From Hirudo medicinalis (lineage: Eukaryota; Annelida; Clitellata; Hirudinida; Hirudinidae), in the NCBI GenBank assembly GCA_011800805.1, contig MPNW01000999.1, forward strand, positions 1 to 23,152: 23,152 bases of DNA. Reading direction: 5' to 3'. The notes under the pieces were generated by a model. The model had not been told where the DNA came from and ran no database searches. It was given only the letters and a program-made list of their open reading frames with translations. The position numbers were made by a program, and so were the translations under genes. Every line of letters starts with the position of its first letter. Within the stretch, counting starts at the first letter, position 1. Shown here piece by piece: positions 10,472 through 21,255 of this stretch.

Positions 10472-12146
10472 TCAGAAGAAATCCACTGTCCTCAGTATTG
10501 TACTGGCTAGGAAGAATGAGGTTTGGAGACAGCTTGTAACTTGATCATAGAGATCAAGTACAGGTATTTCTTGGAGATTCACGATACCTGTGGAATGATC
10601 GCGGTCGTCGGAGGGGTTTATCGTTTGATGCAGCTTCCAGAAAGCTCTTTGGCATGTCTCCATAACCAGCCCAACTTGCCTTGGACTGCATTCCAATATT
10701 TCACTCCATCTCTTGTTGAGGGAGGGAGCCTGATTCCCAAGCATTTCAGCCAATTCCTTTTGCCATTGGCCCCCACCTCTAAGCAGTAGTCCCGTTTCAA
10801 CTGCTTTCCTCAGGGCCAGGAGACTGGCGTCAAAGAGATGGAGAATTTCACTGGCATCCTCTCTTGATATGGTATTAATGAGGAGGCAACCAACATTTCC
10901 CAAACCCACAATCCTGATGTGGCTGAGGCCATCAAGTTCTTCCATGCAAATTGACTCGAGGCATCCCATGTCCGACGAAGTCAAAGGTTGGCTAAATGAG
11001 GAGGCCACAGTGCCACCAATCTCCAGATGAATGGCTTTCATCTTCTCCAGGCCTATTCTGTCCATGGCCATGATGCCCTTTTCCAAAAGGAAGCATTTGA
11101 TTCTTGGGTGAATTACCTTCTGGCATAGTAGGATGTCCACTTTGATTTGACTGACCAAAGACTCCACATGACCTAGAATTACCTCCAGAGAAGCTTTCTC
11201 GATTATGTCGATGTCCGTCACCTCGACTGACATGTCCAACTCGTCGTAGTCATGGTTTGTCAGGGAACATTCGTACATAGCTGCGATCAGATGCTGTAAT
11301 TTCTTACAGTCTTTTAGAGGATTTCCACTTAATTCTATCAGGACCCCATCTAAAATGTCCACTCTTGGAGGAAGAAGGCCAACATTTATGACATGATGAA
11401 GTCTGAGTATGTGTCTGTCTCCCTTGTTATTTTGCCCTGGAGCATATTTTAGAAAATACTCAATGATCTTAACTTTGAGACTGTCCACGCCACTTTTATC
11501 CATTGCTAAATTGTTTGATTTTGGATCAACTATGCTGTTCACAAGTCCAATGATGTGGTTGAGGGTGCTGACATCCATTTTAACTTTAGATTTACAGTTA
11601 TTACTTTTTAAGTAGCCTACACAGTGGCTTATCATCATGTCAAAGATTTCAGAGGCCAGGCACCTGGGTATCCCAGTCTTCAGAGAATCCTTAAGACAAT
11701 AAATTTGTTTACAGATAAAGCCATTAGACAACGAATCAAAGATTTTGAAGATTAATTAGTAAAAAATGGACGAGAGCATGCAACGCGCTTGATTGGGTGA
11801 CTAAGACGATCAAGAGTTGAGGAAAAACAGAAAAGTCAACTTAAATATGACAACTTTACAATAAATTTAGTCTCACCAGAATCAACCTGCAGGCTAGGAA
11901 CGCCGTCGACCATCCACCATCCTTGTACAATTTTACATGTCTGATGAGGGCAGCTTGCACGAACTTGACAACAGCATCGGAGCTCTGAAATTCGGGCAAA
12001 ATTCGCGAGCTAACGGCGGATACGATGTTCTCGCCCCCAATTCCGTTGTACATCAATTTCGGTCTGCCTGCGACACCAAGCCCGGAAGCGACAAAAGATT
12101 CAAAATTCTTCAAACATTTTACGCTGCTTTCCGATTCAATAGTCAT
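10472..12146 (-). CDS. MKKS: MKKS/BBS6 chaperonin-like protein, two coding exons
   Basis: MKKS (BBS6) is a vertebrate-type group II chaperonin relative that, with BBS10 and BBS12, helps assemble the BBSome for ciliary membrane traffic. Exon 1 is 12146-11877, exon 2 is 11689-10472; donor CTG|GTGAGA, acceptor TTAAG, phase 0; 495 aa. Joining there gives LACRLILDSLKTGI, which aligns without gaps to the human segment. Other matches are NGIGG (about 35-39), HCVGYLKS, LLCQKVIHP (277-285) and MDRIGLEKM, plus the GGG turn near 395. The chaperonin ATPase motif GDGTT is absent; the corresponding site reads KDGGWSTA, as expected for this non-ATPase-like branch. An in-frame stop lies 10 codons before the chosen ATG. 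The protein is about 75 aa shorter than human MKKS, mainly toward the C-terminus. Confidence 0.93.
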
Positions 12147-12181
12147 TTCAAAGACACGTCGGAGATTACCATCTCAACAAT

Positions 12182-12187
12182 TTTATT
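12182..12187 (-). terminator. Possible glutaredoxin polyadenylation signal
   Basis: AATAAA on the minus strand, about 180 bp after the glutaredoxin stop and only 36 bp before the MKKS start codon. If used, cleavage would fall at or inside the MKKS 5' end. Confidence 0.35.
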
Positions 12188-12368
12188 TACACGAACATCA
12201 ACAAATCATTCTCCAAGGCAATGCCAAATGTTAAGAAACTTCGACAAATCTGTCAAATTTTGTTCCAATAATTTTTTAAAAGATTAATCCCGCTAATAGA
12301 GTAATAATGCATGAACATTGCTAATTAAAACAAGAAATACTATTTAATCTAGGAGGCACTACTAAAGG

Positions 12369-12964
12369 CTACTTCTTAAGAAAGTATATATTCCTCAATG
12401 CATCTCCACCCTCTGGAGCAGTACAAGTGGATTTGAGAAGACCTGGTGCACATTCCTTGATCATCTTTATCAGCTTTCCACTCGTCATTAGCTTTTCAAC
12501 ATCCTCTCCTCCGCCAACGAACTTTCCATTGATAAAAACCCGCGGCACCTGGAATATTTATGAGCGATGTATAATTATTATTAATTATATTATATTAGTA
12601 AATTATTCTGGCAAACAACTACTAGAGCCTTTTTTGGAAACAGAGCAAAATGTAACCAGACAAAGGATGTGCGTCACATATACAGCGTACACCGAATAAG
12701 CAAATGAAACAAAAACCGATTCACTACCGTATTGGCCCCGGTCATTTTTCCAAGGGTGTCTTGTATCTCTTGTCCATTCATCTTGTCCGTCAAACTTATC
12801 GCACAGTAAGGCATGGCGATCTTGTCAAAGACCTTCTTCACTCTGGCACAGAACGGACAAGTGTCCTTCACAAACATAACGATACAGCTCTCCTTGGTTA
12901 CACGCTTGACGAATTCCTCACAAGCCTCTTTCTTGCAGAGTTCTTTGGAATGAAATCCTCCCAT
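12369..12964 (-). CDS. Dithiol glutaredoxin, two exons
   Basis: A glutathione-dependent thiol-disulfide oxidoreductase of the thioredoxin fold. Exon 1 is 12964-12728, exon 2 is 12548-12369; donor ACG|GTAGTG, phase 0; 138 aa. The active site is C36-P-F-C39 (usual CPYC or CSYC). The glutathione-binding TVP loop spans the junction (T79-V80-P81), followed by RVFINGKFVGGGEDVEKL, the typical glycine pair and helix. The N-terminus MGGFHSK fits an N-myristoylation signal (Gly2, Ser6). There is a C-terminal extension beyond the usual fold ending in ALRNIYFLKK. It resembles GLRX/GLRX2; I cannot separate the two, and an upstream mitochondrial leader exon cannot be excluded. It lies head-to-tail upstream of MKKS with 222 bp between the stop and the MKKS start. 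Confidence 0.94.
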
Positions 12965-13556
12965 AGAAAGATTCTGGTTTTTCCTGATCTTAGGAAATTT
13001 TAAACTAAGAAAATGGCAGAATTGGTCTTGTGCACCTTGTGTTTTCGTTTATCCTCTAAGATCTCAGATTTCTTTAACAAAGTTATGCAGCGACATTTAA
13101 AGTGCTAAATTTAAAATGTGTATAATTCAAGCAGTTAAGCCCAGTATTTGTTCAACTTTCAAAATGAGATCAATGCCTACGCATGAAACCGCAGACGAAC
13201 AATTTGGATTTGAATTTAGCCGAAATTTCCAGCAACGTTGTCCTCCTCCAAAATGAATTGAATTAAAGATCAGGAATAAGAACCAGGATTTAAATTGCAA
13301 ACACAAATCCAAATTTATTGGCGTGAAACAGTGACGCAAATGTTTACAAATAACGAAGTCATGGCTCGAAAATTTGTTATAAAATTTACAACTCTGTTAA
13401 TGAGACGTCAGAATTAAAGTAAAATTTGGACAGTGTTTTTTTTTTTATAACTTCTGGGAAAAACCTGCAGTAATATAAAAATACTTAACCATAAATAATT
13501 TTAAATAATAAAAAATTAATTTTAACACGTCGTCTAAATAATGCTTATAATTCTTT
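12965..13556. other. Spacer upstream of glutaredoxin
   Basis: 592 bp of AT-rich DNA holding the glutaredoxin promoter and the 3' untranslated region of the next minus-strand gene. A minus-strand AATAAA at 13314-13319 is 238 bp past that gene's stop. I see no gene. Confidence 0.5.
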
Positions 13557-14172
13557 TCATTGGATCGGTGTAGTTTTGCAGCTTTCAACGATCTTTATCA
13601 ACCTGAAAACAATTGCAAGGGCAGCCAGGAAAGCAGACAAAACTGCCAAAGCGCCTTGATACGTCGGGACTCTGGGACTCCAAATAATCAGGCTAATAAT
13701 TGTCAGCACCACTGGAATAAAAAAGTGGAGACAAATTCGTTTAAGTCTAATTTTAAGGTATAATTTTCAAAAATAATTTCGTCAATACTGGTAACGGATG
13801 GAGGTTTCATTTTGCTACATTTGCTTACTTGTAAATATTTATATTTATGAGCAAGACCTATTTTTGAATTATTAACGTATAAACTATCTCATTCATAGTA
13901 TAATAAATACAAGAAATACGACACATTTTACATGCCGACAATCCAATACCTGAAATGAGCAAAAGAACAATAAACGCAACTCCAGCTTGGTTTCTGCTGC
14001 AGTTCATAGTTTTCTCCACGGCCAGAATGACGACTCCAGCCGTGTAGAAGAAAAAGGCGATCAGGAAAAGTGCCACATTGACTGCCTGTCCCCCATAAAA
14101 CAGCATGGCCATCATGTTCATTTGGTAACCGACGAGAATGTGCACGCCGACCTGTTTGTCCCAGTCAGTCAT
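13557..14172 (-). CDS. Small four-span membrane protein (MARVEL-like), copy A
   Basis: Exon 1 is 14172-13950 and exon 2 is 13711-13557; donor TCAG|GTATTG, acceptor TTCCAG, phase 1; 125 aa. Four hydrophobic stretches are visible at about 8-25, 30-52, 63-86 and 93-115, with short loops and a C-terminus ending CKTTPIQ. The intron falls inside segment 3, directly after Ser74. Copy B (15468-16151) has its intron at the matching Ser with the same phase, so the two are probably paralogues in inverted orientation. The four-span layout resembles MARVEL-type proteins, but I see no diagnostic motif and do not assign a function. An RFX X-box-like palindrome lies 223 bp upstream of the start codon. Confidence 0.8.
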
Positions 14173-14394
14173 CCTAGACCTTGAGAAGGATGAATTTATT
14201 TCTAATATTTATTTATTTATTTATTTAAAATGTATTGTTGTCGTATAATATAATTATTAAACTTTACTAACGAATTGTTATAAAATCAGATAACTTTTGT
14301 AATTGGACACTGCGATAGCAATATAATAGACGCTTGAGTGATTATTGAGCGGTCTTCCTGTTTTCGATCAATCAAAGTTCAAAACCAAGCTTCC

Positions 14395-14409
14395 GTTGTC
14401 ATTGGCAAC
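14395..14409. promoter_or_regulatory. RFX X-box-like palindrome
   Basis: GTTGTC-ATT-GGCAAC: two near-inverted half-sites 3 bp apart, close to the RFX X-box GTTGCC(N)GGCAAC that drives ciliary genes. It is 223 bp before the start of copy A and about 1 kb before that of copy B. Function is inferred from sequence only. Confidence 0.4.
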
Positions 14410-15217
14410 TACCATAATGCCATGCACCACTCGAGCGCAGCACAAGATTAATCTTGGAGCAATCAAGATTCTTTAGAATTCTTCAATTTACGACTACCTG
14501 TACACGCATTTCTCAGCATAACTTCACAAAACCTAATAAAACATTACAAATTAACATCAGCCAGTTTAATTTGTAATACCGAATTAATGAAATCAATGCT
14601 CGAATACCAAAGATTGAAGTCCTCACCTGATTTCATTCCTTGTTTTTTTGAATTCGGATCGACAAGTAGTTATATTTCAACTTAGCTGTATTTCAAAAAT
14701 ATTGTCATTGAGACACCGTTATTTACAAATTACAATACATCTAATAATGTAAACAATTACATTACTACCGTAAAAATGCTGTAATGCTCCTCGTGCAGGT
14801 GAGTCACACGAATCTCGAGGTTTCCATAGGACAGGGACTTTATTGTTTACCTGCTTCCATGGCTTCCATGGCTTCCTGGGACTTGAGATTGTGGATTCTG
14901 CTTGTTGAAGGACATTTAATGTCGATTTAAACAAAAAAATGTTAATCTAACTTTCGACGGATATTTATCACTTATCTTTTTAAGTCAAGAAAGTTGTTGG
15001 TCGTTCATTTTGTAAAATAAATCTCTGTAATTATTGTATTGTAATTAAGTATTGTATTGCGTTGTTAATTAATTACCAATTAGGATATCTTTAGAACTTA
15101 AAAATAAACCAATAGGTTTTACATTTTCTCCCTTAGATATGAACATGTACGGAAATCAACAAAACAATTGAAAATTTAGAATCCAGAGTTGTTCGGATTT
15201 GTAAGTAAGTCGACTAA

Positions 15218-15294
15218 TCATAATAATAATAATGATGATGACGATGTTAATAATAATAATAACGATGATGATGATCTTGATGATGATGATGATG

Positions 15295-15339
<45 letters not shown>

Positions 15340-15344
15340 TTAAT
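15218..15344. repeat. Compound (TAA)n/(GAT)n microsatellite
   Basis: Imperfect TAA and GAT units changing into a run of about 16 uninterrupted ATA units, just upstream of copy B. Confidence 0.95.
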
Positions 15345-15467
15345 GCATTCATAAAAGCGGCATAGAATCGATTGTTTTCTCGCGGAGATAACACTGCGTT
15401 TCCAAGAGATCCAAAAACATGGCTTCCCCGGTTACATGCGTTCTTCTATCGCAGGTTTTCACAAAAA

Positions 15468-16151
15468 ATGGATTTTCAGGAAGGAATGGCAGACATCTGC
15501 TCATTGTCCCTCTTCTTTTCCACACTCTCCTACCAGTTGCTGCTCTACTGTTGGACGATAAACCAGTGGACCAATCCTTCATTTCGTGATGAGTCTGCTG
15601 TTGGCGTGATTGCCTTCATGTGCTTGTTGGCTGCCTTCCTTCTGCTCGTCCAACTCACGATCGGCGACTTGCAAAAGAGCAAGATAGCAGCCGTATTGGC
15701 ATCCGTGTTACACTTCGTCTCAGGTAAATTTCGGTTGCTTTGACTCTGAGTGAAGTCGATGAAATTGAAAATACTTCCAATGTTTTCAAGTCTAAGTTGG
15801 CACGAATCACGAGTCTCTTGGCCGTTCAAAAATGTTGCCAAACAAGGCAATGACTGATTACTCCACACTATAATTACCCATTATTTTGTTTTATTCAAAT
15901 TGATTTTATAATGAACAAATGAATAAAAACGGAGTTTAAAACGATTGCATAAACACGATCGATTTCATCTTCCAGCCATCTTCATTTTGGTCCAAGTGAT
16001 CATTTACGGAAAAAGAGCTGCAGATAATCGTCTCGGCAATCAAGACCTGTTGACTGCCGGAGAGTCCTATGGATTCGTCTGCTACATAACGACCATGGTG
16101 CTCTCGATCGTGGCTGGTGTCATGCTCATTTTGGAGACTTTCAAGAGCTGA
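15468..16151 (+). CDS. Small four-span membrane protein (MARVEL-like), copy B
   Basis: Exon 1 coding is 15468-15723 and exon 2 is 15976-16151; donor TCAG|GTAAAT, acceptor TTCCAG, phase 1; 143 aa starting MDFQEGMADICSL. Hydrophobic segments lie at about 8-29, 44-65, 73-97 and 114-138. The intron follows Ser85 in segment 3, as in copy A. A pyrimidine-rich acceptor (TTCTTCTATCGCAG) 13 bp before the ATG suggests a spliced noncoding leader exon. The loop between segments 3 and 4 is longer than in copy A. Family assignment is by topology only; the protein is unrecognised otherwise. Confidence 0.78.
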
Positions 16152-17152
16152 AGGACTTATTCTCCGTCATGAAGATTCAATTTTTACTCGTTGCCAATTT
16201 CTTTGAACTTCCGAAACTTGTCTTGTGGATTCTTTTCTAAATGCAAGAGCGTATTAGAAACATGTTGTCGAACTTCTGTGGTGAAACACGTCTTCTGAAA
16301 GACGAAGGGTTCAGATTTCCTCAGAGACAGAGATGTTCGAGACGATGATGCGCGTTTATTAGCAAAAATATAAGAGAACATTCGCGAAAAATATTATCAC
16401 AAGTCACCTCAAATATGTTTCAGTAATCAAAGCAGAACAATTTAAAGATAAACAAGCATCCTCGATGACCCGGCCTAAATGCCAAAATTAAATAAGAATT
16501 AACGTGTTAAGCTTTACAAGTCTCTTAAGATTCAATTGAGCCAGACTCTTGATAAGGAGCTCGGATTATTAGCGAATCAGAAGACAATCCAGGACCCTGA
16601 AGGAGTGATAGTCATGATGGAAAGTTGTAATTGTTAAAAAATGCATCAAACTCTTACAAATCCTTAACTTGACGTCTAAAAAAGTTGCCAATACAAACTT
16701 GCGAACCACTGAACCATGAAATAAAAAAGCAAAACATCCAATCAATCACAGGAAATAGAACAAGGTCGTTGGAGCATAATCTTAAGGAAATATCAAAATG
16801 TGCAAAGTTCCGGGGAACGTGAAACGGAACTTTGTCGGCAAACTTCAGAAACTATTCTCCATCGCATCGAGCGTCGAGAGAGCAACGAATCTGAATCGGA
16901 CAGAAAATCTCTTCGCGGGCAGCAGAACTCGTAACTGTCGGTCATCGTCCGCTAGAGGAGTTTGAGTTTGCGACGCTTCAAAAACGTCCGACAAAATTCG
17001 CAAAATAAAATTCGAGTCGCACGAGCGAAATCGCGATGCTAATGCCGGTGATCTGGAAACGCTTCCGAAGAAACGACCGAGAGGTTGGAAAGAAGGGTGG
17101 TTTAGTCGAGAAAGAACGAAGCCCCCCCTGGACAGTCCACGGCCTCTGCCCA
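16152..17152. other. Convergent 3' region between copy B and TBC1D13
   Basis: About 1 kb between two convergent stops. A plus-strand AATAAA at 16720-16725 and a minus-strand AATAAA at 16360-16355 are candidate signals; if both are used, the 3' UTRs overlap. The right part (16798-17152) is noticeably more CpG-rich and open on both strands. Confidence 0.5.
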
Positions 17153-17232
17153 CTACCTCAGTCCCGCCAGTTCGACGGCCTTGGAGAGCACGAGTTGAAC
17201 GTCATTTGTCGAGTAGTTCTAAGGGAAAATAA
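16798..17232 (+). other. Plus-strand open frame with one in-frame TGA
   Basis: From ATG 16798 one frame stays open for 144 codons to TAA 17230-17232, except for a single TGA at 16963-16965. The part after the TGA is highly charged (for example LPKKRPRGWKEG) and overlaps the last TBC1D13 exon in antisense. I recognise no family. It may be chance in a CpG-rich stretch, a decayed gene, or an antisense transcript. Confidence 0.25.
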
Positions 17233-17249
17233 AAAAATAATAATAATAA

Positions 17250-17288
<39 letters not shown>

Positions 17289-20087
17289 GCCACAAAAGCA
17301 AAATAATCAAGTAAAATTGTAATTATAATTAATTATGTTAATTATAAGTAATTAAAATTAAAACGGAGATTGTTGCATTCGACGATTCAATTCATCCTCA
17401 CCTGGATTAATTTCACGTTGCTTGCAAAGTCACCTGTCAGGATTTCATCTCGCTTCAACCTGGACAGAAAATATTAATATTAATCATCATATTACAACTG
17501 GTTTATACATTTATTATAAGTAAATAATTGTTTATTACAATTAACTAGGCCCGATGTGAGTAAGTAAAACGACGCGAGCCGTGCGGGCTGGCCGAACGGG
17601 TTACATGGCGGTGAAGGCGAGGGTCGTAATGCACCGTGTTCGAAACCTGGCCCGCACTGCCGTGAGCGCCCTCTGGAAGGAGTGCCGTAAAACGCTACAT
17701 GGAGCTACATCAATGAAGTACATTTACGAGTACAAGTACATAAAGTGTTAAAATATGTACAGAGTTTAATGAGATGCTAAGTTCCACAACTCGAATTAAT
17801 AGAATTAAAAGCAATGAATTTATTAATAAACTCGAAATGACCGAAAACCCTGGACTCACACGAGCATGGCGCAGCAGACGTACGTCAGGAAGTCAAAACG
17901 CTTGTGGTCAGAGAACAGCGAGTCCCAAATCCTAAGTGTGTCTAAAGGTAGCAAGAATGATAACACTGCCAAAATTAATTATGACAAATGACACCAATAA
18001 TGATTACATTAATAAAAAAACAACAAAAATAAACAACAACAACAACAACAATAATAGTAGTAGTAGTAGTAGTAATAATAATAATAATAATAATAGTAAT
18101 AATAACAACAACAATAATAATAATAACATAACTCATATCTCAAACATTCGCTTACCTGGAAGACTGAATTCCTGAGTGAGCAGGATTGTGAACCACCTGA
18201 AGGCAAAATACTGCGGTTTGATGTCCTGGTCGTTGAGCTTCTGCCAGAGAGGAGGATCGAGTACCCTCAGTGTTTGCAGGAATCTCGACATTTTCGAACC
18301 TGCACAAAGTTTGCAAGAATGAGCAGCTCAGACTCAATTGCTGCCTCTGATGCTAGCAGTGACATGCAAATGCTATTATATTTATTATGCAATATCGCAT
18401 ACTTCTACTTTCACAAACATCACTTGGCTCCTCGCGATTGGCCAAAAGTTAGTGGTGGGCGGAGTAAAACATGCAAACGAGGTGGCGAGGAAGGACGGCT
18501 CACCAATTCCACAGGCAGAATCGTCGAGGTGTTTGATAAAGTTGTCCCTGATCTCACTCATGAGGTTCGTGAAGCACCAAAACGTGTCTGGCTCGGCATA
18601 AACTTCGAGGACATCGAGTGCATCGTTGCAATGCATTTAAATGTATTTAGGTCGCTAATGACTATCAATAACCAGGCCGTAAACCCGATGATAAATCATA
18701 AGTTATGTTAATTATTAATTATGTTATTATTATATTGATTATTATTATATTAAATATCAATTATTACACAGTTCTGGCATCTTTCGTACACTTAAAAACA
18801 TCCACATGTCGTCTCATGTCAGGTTTGAACTCTGATTTCTGAAAAATGAGGACAATTTTTACCTTGGTTCTGCGCATCGTTGTAGAAGACATAGTAGAGG
18901 GGACCTATGACTTCGTTCATGCCCTGTCGCGAATAACGCATTTCTTGTAATGATCAAATATTTTGCACCAAGTTATAAACAAAACTCCTCCATTAACAAT
19001 CGACCAAAATCGATTCCAAAACATTTACGAATGAATTTGTGAAAAGAAATATAAATGCCTAAAAATCAAGAATTAAATTGAAAAACAGAACCAACCAATC
19101 ATAGCCCACCTGTACATAACCTTGACCTGGATTGAGCTTGGCATAGACAAAGAGGATTCTCTCGACCACCTCCCAGTGGTACTCGGTGTTTTGGGACGGC
19201 GCGTCGTTGTGAGGACCGAGAGACGACCTCGTCTTGGGGTTCCTCGACTGATTGAAGGTTGAAATTGAGTGAATGATTGCATTAAGATTGATAACTCAAA
19301 AGATCTCATTAAGATTGATAACTCAAAAGATCTCGTTACGATCAATAAAGACATCTTCAGGCAAACAGGGGTGCAAGTTAGCTCAGAGGGTAGCGTTCCT
19401 GCGAACGACGGTAAAAGCAACGGTCGTTACGTGTCGTGTTCGAAACCCAGCTTGCACCGCCAATCTATCTGCTTCTCAAATACTTTTTTGTTGCTCGAGA
19501 GACAAAACATTCTGACCAGAGCATATTGCAACTATGCCTGTCCAATCCTCAAATATTGATTGTCTCGAACAAAAGGTCACATCTTTCATCTATGCCAAGA
19601 AAATGCCCCACCACCCCGAGGTTTTATTTCTTCATCAACCGAATCGTCAAACCCTGGAATCCTCTGCCCCCGAAACCGTCCTCGATCGATTAGCTAAATC
19701 TAAATCCCATACACGATCGTCCTCGCTCGAGATCCATTCTCCCCAAAAAGACCACCAACCTGGGCCAGGGACACTCCCTTCCAGTTCTTGGAAACATTCT
19801 GTGCATCCAGCATGGTCCTTTCCACCCTCTGCCGCAGGGTCTCGGAGGCCACCGAGGACGGGTCCCCGGAAAACTCGACGCGAACGGGAACCGTCCTCTG
19901 GAAGAAGTCAAGATCCGGGTAGATCCTCCTGGTGAGGAGGTACGAATAATTACGATATTATAATTAAAACGTTAATATTTATTTTAATTAGCCAGCTGAT
20001 GTTAATATCGTAATTAATAATCTGACAATATTATGATGATATCATAATCATATTGTAAGCACCTCATTTTAATAATCATTGGTATTC

Positions 20088-20150
<63 letters not shown>

Positions 20151-20681
20151 AACAACAACAAACAACAACAATTAATAATAATAATAATAATAACAACAAC
20201 AACAATAATAACAACAACAATAATAACAACAATAATAATAACATAATAATAATATAATAATAATAATAATAATACAATATCAANGTTAATACATTACATT
20301 TACATAACATGTTAATACATTACATTTACATAACATGTTAATACATTACATTTACATAACATGTTAATACATTACATTTACATAACATGTTAATACATTA
20401 CATTTACATAATATGTTAATACATTACATTTACATAATATGTTAATACATTATGTATATTACCATATACCTGCAATCTTTATCAATTTGAAGAAGGATCT
20501 CATTCTCTTGAAAGTATTTTCCCCACTTGCTCTTTGGGTGGGGATTGAGGGGCTGGAATGTGATGGCATTAATAGATGATGATGATGATGATGTCATAGA
20601 TGGTGATGATGATGATGATGATGATGATATCAGAGATGGTGACGATGATGATGATGATGTCAGAGATGGTGGTGGTGGTGG

Positions 20682-20748
<67 letters not shown>

Positions 20749-21223
20749 ATCAGAGATGGTGGTGATGATGGTGATGATTATGATGTTGATATCAGAGATG
20801 GTGATGATTACGATGATGACATCAGAGATGGTGATGATGATGATGATGACATCAGAGATGGTGATGATGATGATGATGACATCAGGGATGGTGATGATGA
20901 TGAGAGTATAATGTGACGACAGCCATGTGAGCCATTTGTTAAAATCTATTTGTTAATCGATCGATAAATTTCATTGCAGCCAATACTTCATACAGTTATC
21001 ATCGCATACAGTTATCATCGATATAATCTTCTAATCACCATCATTATCATCACTCACGTGGTCGTCCGAATTGCTGTTCTCGTCGCTGTAGTTTGGCTTG
21101 ATGACAGTCTCCTGAACAAACTCTGCATAAGTCTTTCTGGAGGGCAATAATCACCACCATCATCGTTGTCATCATCATCATCATCATCACCATCATCACC
21201 ATCATCACCATCACCATCATCAC

Positions 21224-21255
<32 letters not shown>

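Larger units (their letters stand above)
14173..15454. other. Intergenic region between divergent four-span genes
   Basis: About 1.28 kb between divergent genes. It holds the X-box-like site, a strong plus-strand donor CAG|GTGAGT at 14799 that may end a noncoding first exon of copy B (partner acceptor TCGCAG at 15454), a short doubled CTTCCATGG motif near 14860, and a microsatellite at 15218-15344. No coding gene is visible. Confidence 0.5.

Noticed and set aside
11409..11615. Plus-strand frame within MKKS
   Set aside because: Antisense shadow of MKKS exon 2.
14719..14934. Minus-strand frame of 71 codons with a Pro-Trp-Lys repeat
   Set aside because: It comes from the doubled CTTCCATGG motif; no partner exon or homology is visible.
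16845..17153. Minus-strand frame of 102 codons after the TBC1D13 stop
   Set aside because: It begins inside the stop codon in another frame and matches nothing I know; most likely 3' UTR of CpG-rich composition.
19370..19458. Functional tRNA gene with a long variable arm
   Set aside because: The acceptor stem and pol III boxes are good, but the anticodon loop is 4 nt and the D and T stems do not pair properly; it resembles the SINE at 7812.
20285..20454. Regular repeats as a CRISPR array
   Set aside because: Head-to-tail copies with no spacers, in an intron of an animal gene; a minisatellite.
20527..20916. Asp-rich (or Met-rich) open frames over the GAT repeat
   Set aside because: They are translations of a trinucleotide and 27-bp repeat inside TBC1D13 intron 5; no coding signal outside the repeat.
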